The translations under genes were made by a program, and so were the position numbers. A DNA stretch of 8,047 nucleotides. It comes from Nitrospirota bacterium (lineage in GTDB: Bacteria; Nitrospinota; Nitrospinia; Nitrospinales; Nitrospinaceae). The stretch lies in the NCBI GenBank assembly GCA_003229345.1, contig QIDN01000413.1, positions 1 through 8,047 on the forward strand, given 5' to 3'. Under the pieces are notes generated by a model. That model was not told the DNA's origin and ran no database searches. It saw only the letters and a list, made by a program, of their open reading frames with translations. Shown here piece after piece: positions 7,335-8,047 of this stretch (its first letter is position 1; every line of letters begins with the position of its first letter).

Positions 7335-7359
7335 CCGGAAGATGGGATATTAATTGACT
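7321..7359. repeat. Perfect 10-bp inverted repeat, possible operator
   Basis: AGTCAATTAA (7321-7330) and TTAATTGACT (7350-7359) are exact reverse complements separated by 19 bp. Their centres are 29 bp apart, close to three helical turns, which would put both half-sites on the same face of the DNA. The proximal arm overlaps the putative thiolase promoter. The arrangement fits a regulator binding site; the AT-rich stem with a 19-nt loop and no following T-run makes a terminator less likely. Confidence 0.5.
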
Positions 7360-7446
7360 AAAAACCCTTATAAAATAATAAGTTATGAGTTTGCGCCGAG
7401 AGGATGAAGGCCGCGGCCCCCTATGGCGCCCAGAAACCGGGGATTA

Positions 7447-8047
7447 TTAAGGGCGGAGAGTTTCCACTTTCTCCATATAGAAAATGGAGTCAAAGTATTT
7501 CACGGATAACATTTGGCCGGTAATGTTGAGGGTTGAATAGGACAACTTGTCGCTGATATATTTCATGGCCATCACGGCCTTTCTCCAATCGTTCTCATGG
7601 TCAATCAGGTATTGCGCTTCCTCCAGCATCAGTCCGGCTTCATACACCCGGATTAGAAGTTCAGCGAATCTCCGGGCCTCAATTTGTTGAGCTGTGTCCG
7701 GGTCTCCCGACTTCAAAATATTTTCTCTGGCACTATGGATGCTTTCCATCCCCTGAAAAACCAGGTCTTTAAAAGGTATCAATGAACCACTTGTAACGGC
7801 TTCTAAATGAGATTTGATATCCTCAATTAAAACATCCAAAGCAGACTCTTTGGCAATGGAACGTTGAATGTCCAGCGCCATCATATTATTAGTCCCTTCG
7901 TAAATGGTCGTGATTTTGGCGTCCCGCACCAACCGTTCGACCGGAAAATCACTGATATACCCATAGCCCCCAAAATTGCTGACCGCCATGTCTGAAGCGG
8001 TGACGCTCCACTCGGATCCCCGGTATTTGGCCATGGGAGTTAAAATC
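7447..8047 (-). CDS. Long-form acyl-CoA dehydrogenase, C-terminal part (5' end beyond the window)
   Basis: The frame is open to the right edge and ends with TAA (7449-7447), leaving 199 residues. Beginning ILTPMAKYRGSEW, it continues with FGGYGYISDFPVERLVRDAKITTIYEGTNNMMA, the classic end of the acyl-CoA dehydrogenase catalytic domain. Glu50 of the fragment, in IYEGT, is at the position of the catalytic base of medium-chain acyl-CoA dehydrogenase (Glu376). Ordinary family members end soon after this; here about 140 more residues follow, mostly helical. This matches the roughly 580-600-residue class carrying the 'acetyl-CoA dehydrogenase C-terminal like' domain. It would oxidise an acyl-CoA to a trans-2-enoyl-CoA, passing electrons from FAD to electron-transfer flavoprotein. 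Internal ATG 8034 is not the true start, because the conserved motif runs through it. The thiolase downstream supports a beta-oxidation role; chain length preference cannot be told. Confidence 0.93.
   Translation of the reverse strand, partial: ILTPMAKYRGSEWSVTASDMAVSNFGGYGYISDFPVERLVRDAKITTIYEGTNNMMALDIQRSIAKESALDVLIEDIKSHLEAVTSGSLIPFKDLVFQGMESIHSARENILKSGDPDTAQQIEARRFAELLIRVYEAGLMLEEAQYLIDHENDWRKAVMAMKYISDKLSYSTLNITGQMLSVKYFDSIFYMEKVETLRP

Noticed and set aside
7360..7446. Possible terminator after the acyl-CoA dehydrogenase (AU-rich CTTAT/ATAAG pairing followed by T5; GC palindromes near 7409-7430)
   Set aside because: The AU stem is only 5 bp and the GC palindromes lack a T-run, so no confident terminator can be called.
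7447..8034. Complete 195-residue gene starting at ATG 8034
   Set aside because: The dehydrogenase motif continues upstream of this ATG to the window edge, so it is an internal methionine.

Overview
The window holds six protein genes in two convergent blocks. The plus-strand block (1-2168) has the 3' end of an unidentified gene, then a crotonase-superfamily protein, then a nitrilase-superfamily (carbon-nitrogen hydrolase) protein. The minus-strand block (8047-2232) has the C-terminal third of a long-form acyl-CoA dehydrogenase, then a thiolase, then a very large fused 2-oxoacid (indolepyruvate-type) ferredoxin oxidoreductase. The two blocks meet tail to tail in 63 bp (2169-2231). No RNA gene, mobile element, CRISPR array or origin was seen.

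Organism: compact bacterial gene spacing, moderate GC by eye, weak Shine-Dalgarno sites and acyl-CoA metabolism next to a ferredoxin-dependent 2-oxoacid oxidoreductase suggest a Gram-negative bacterium with beta-oxidation or aromatic/amino-acid acid catabolism. A Desulfobacterota- or Nitrospinota-like source would fit. This is inference; no taxonomic marker gene is present.

Minus block: acyl-CoA dehydrogenase and thiolase are first and last steps of a beta-oxidation spiral. The fused oxidoreductase would oxidatively decarboxylate an (aryl) 2-oxoacid to an acyl-CoA and reduce ferredoxin. Together they look like a route that makes an acyl- or arylacetyl-CoA and handles CoA thioesters. The 178-bp gap before the thiolase carries a putative promoter overlapped by a perfect 10-bp inverted repeat. 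A 10-bp hairpin covering the thiolase stop codon separates thiolase from oxidoreductase, so the two may be expressed unequally.

Plus block: the first gene's stop and the crotonase start are 1 nt apart. The crotonase and nitrilase genes are separated by 41 nt containing a perfect 14-bp palindrome. The crotonase keeps both catalytic glutamates but is about 90 residues longer than a standard enoyl-CoA hydratase. The nitrilase-like protein keeps Glu-Lys-Cys. A crotonase paired with a C-N hydrolase is the least conventional part of the window and the best candidate for an undescribed pathway.
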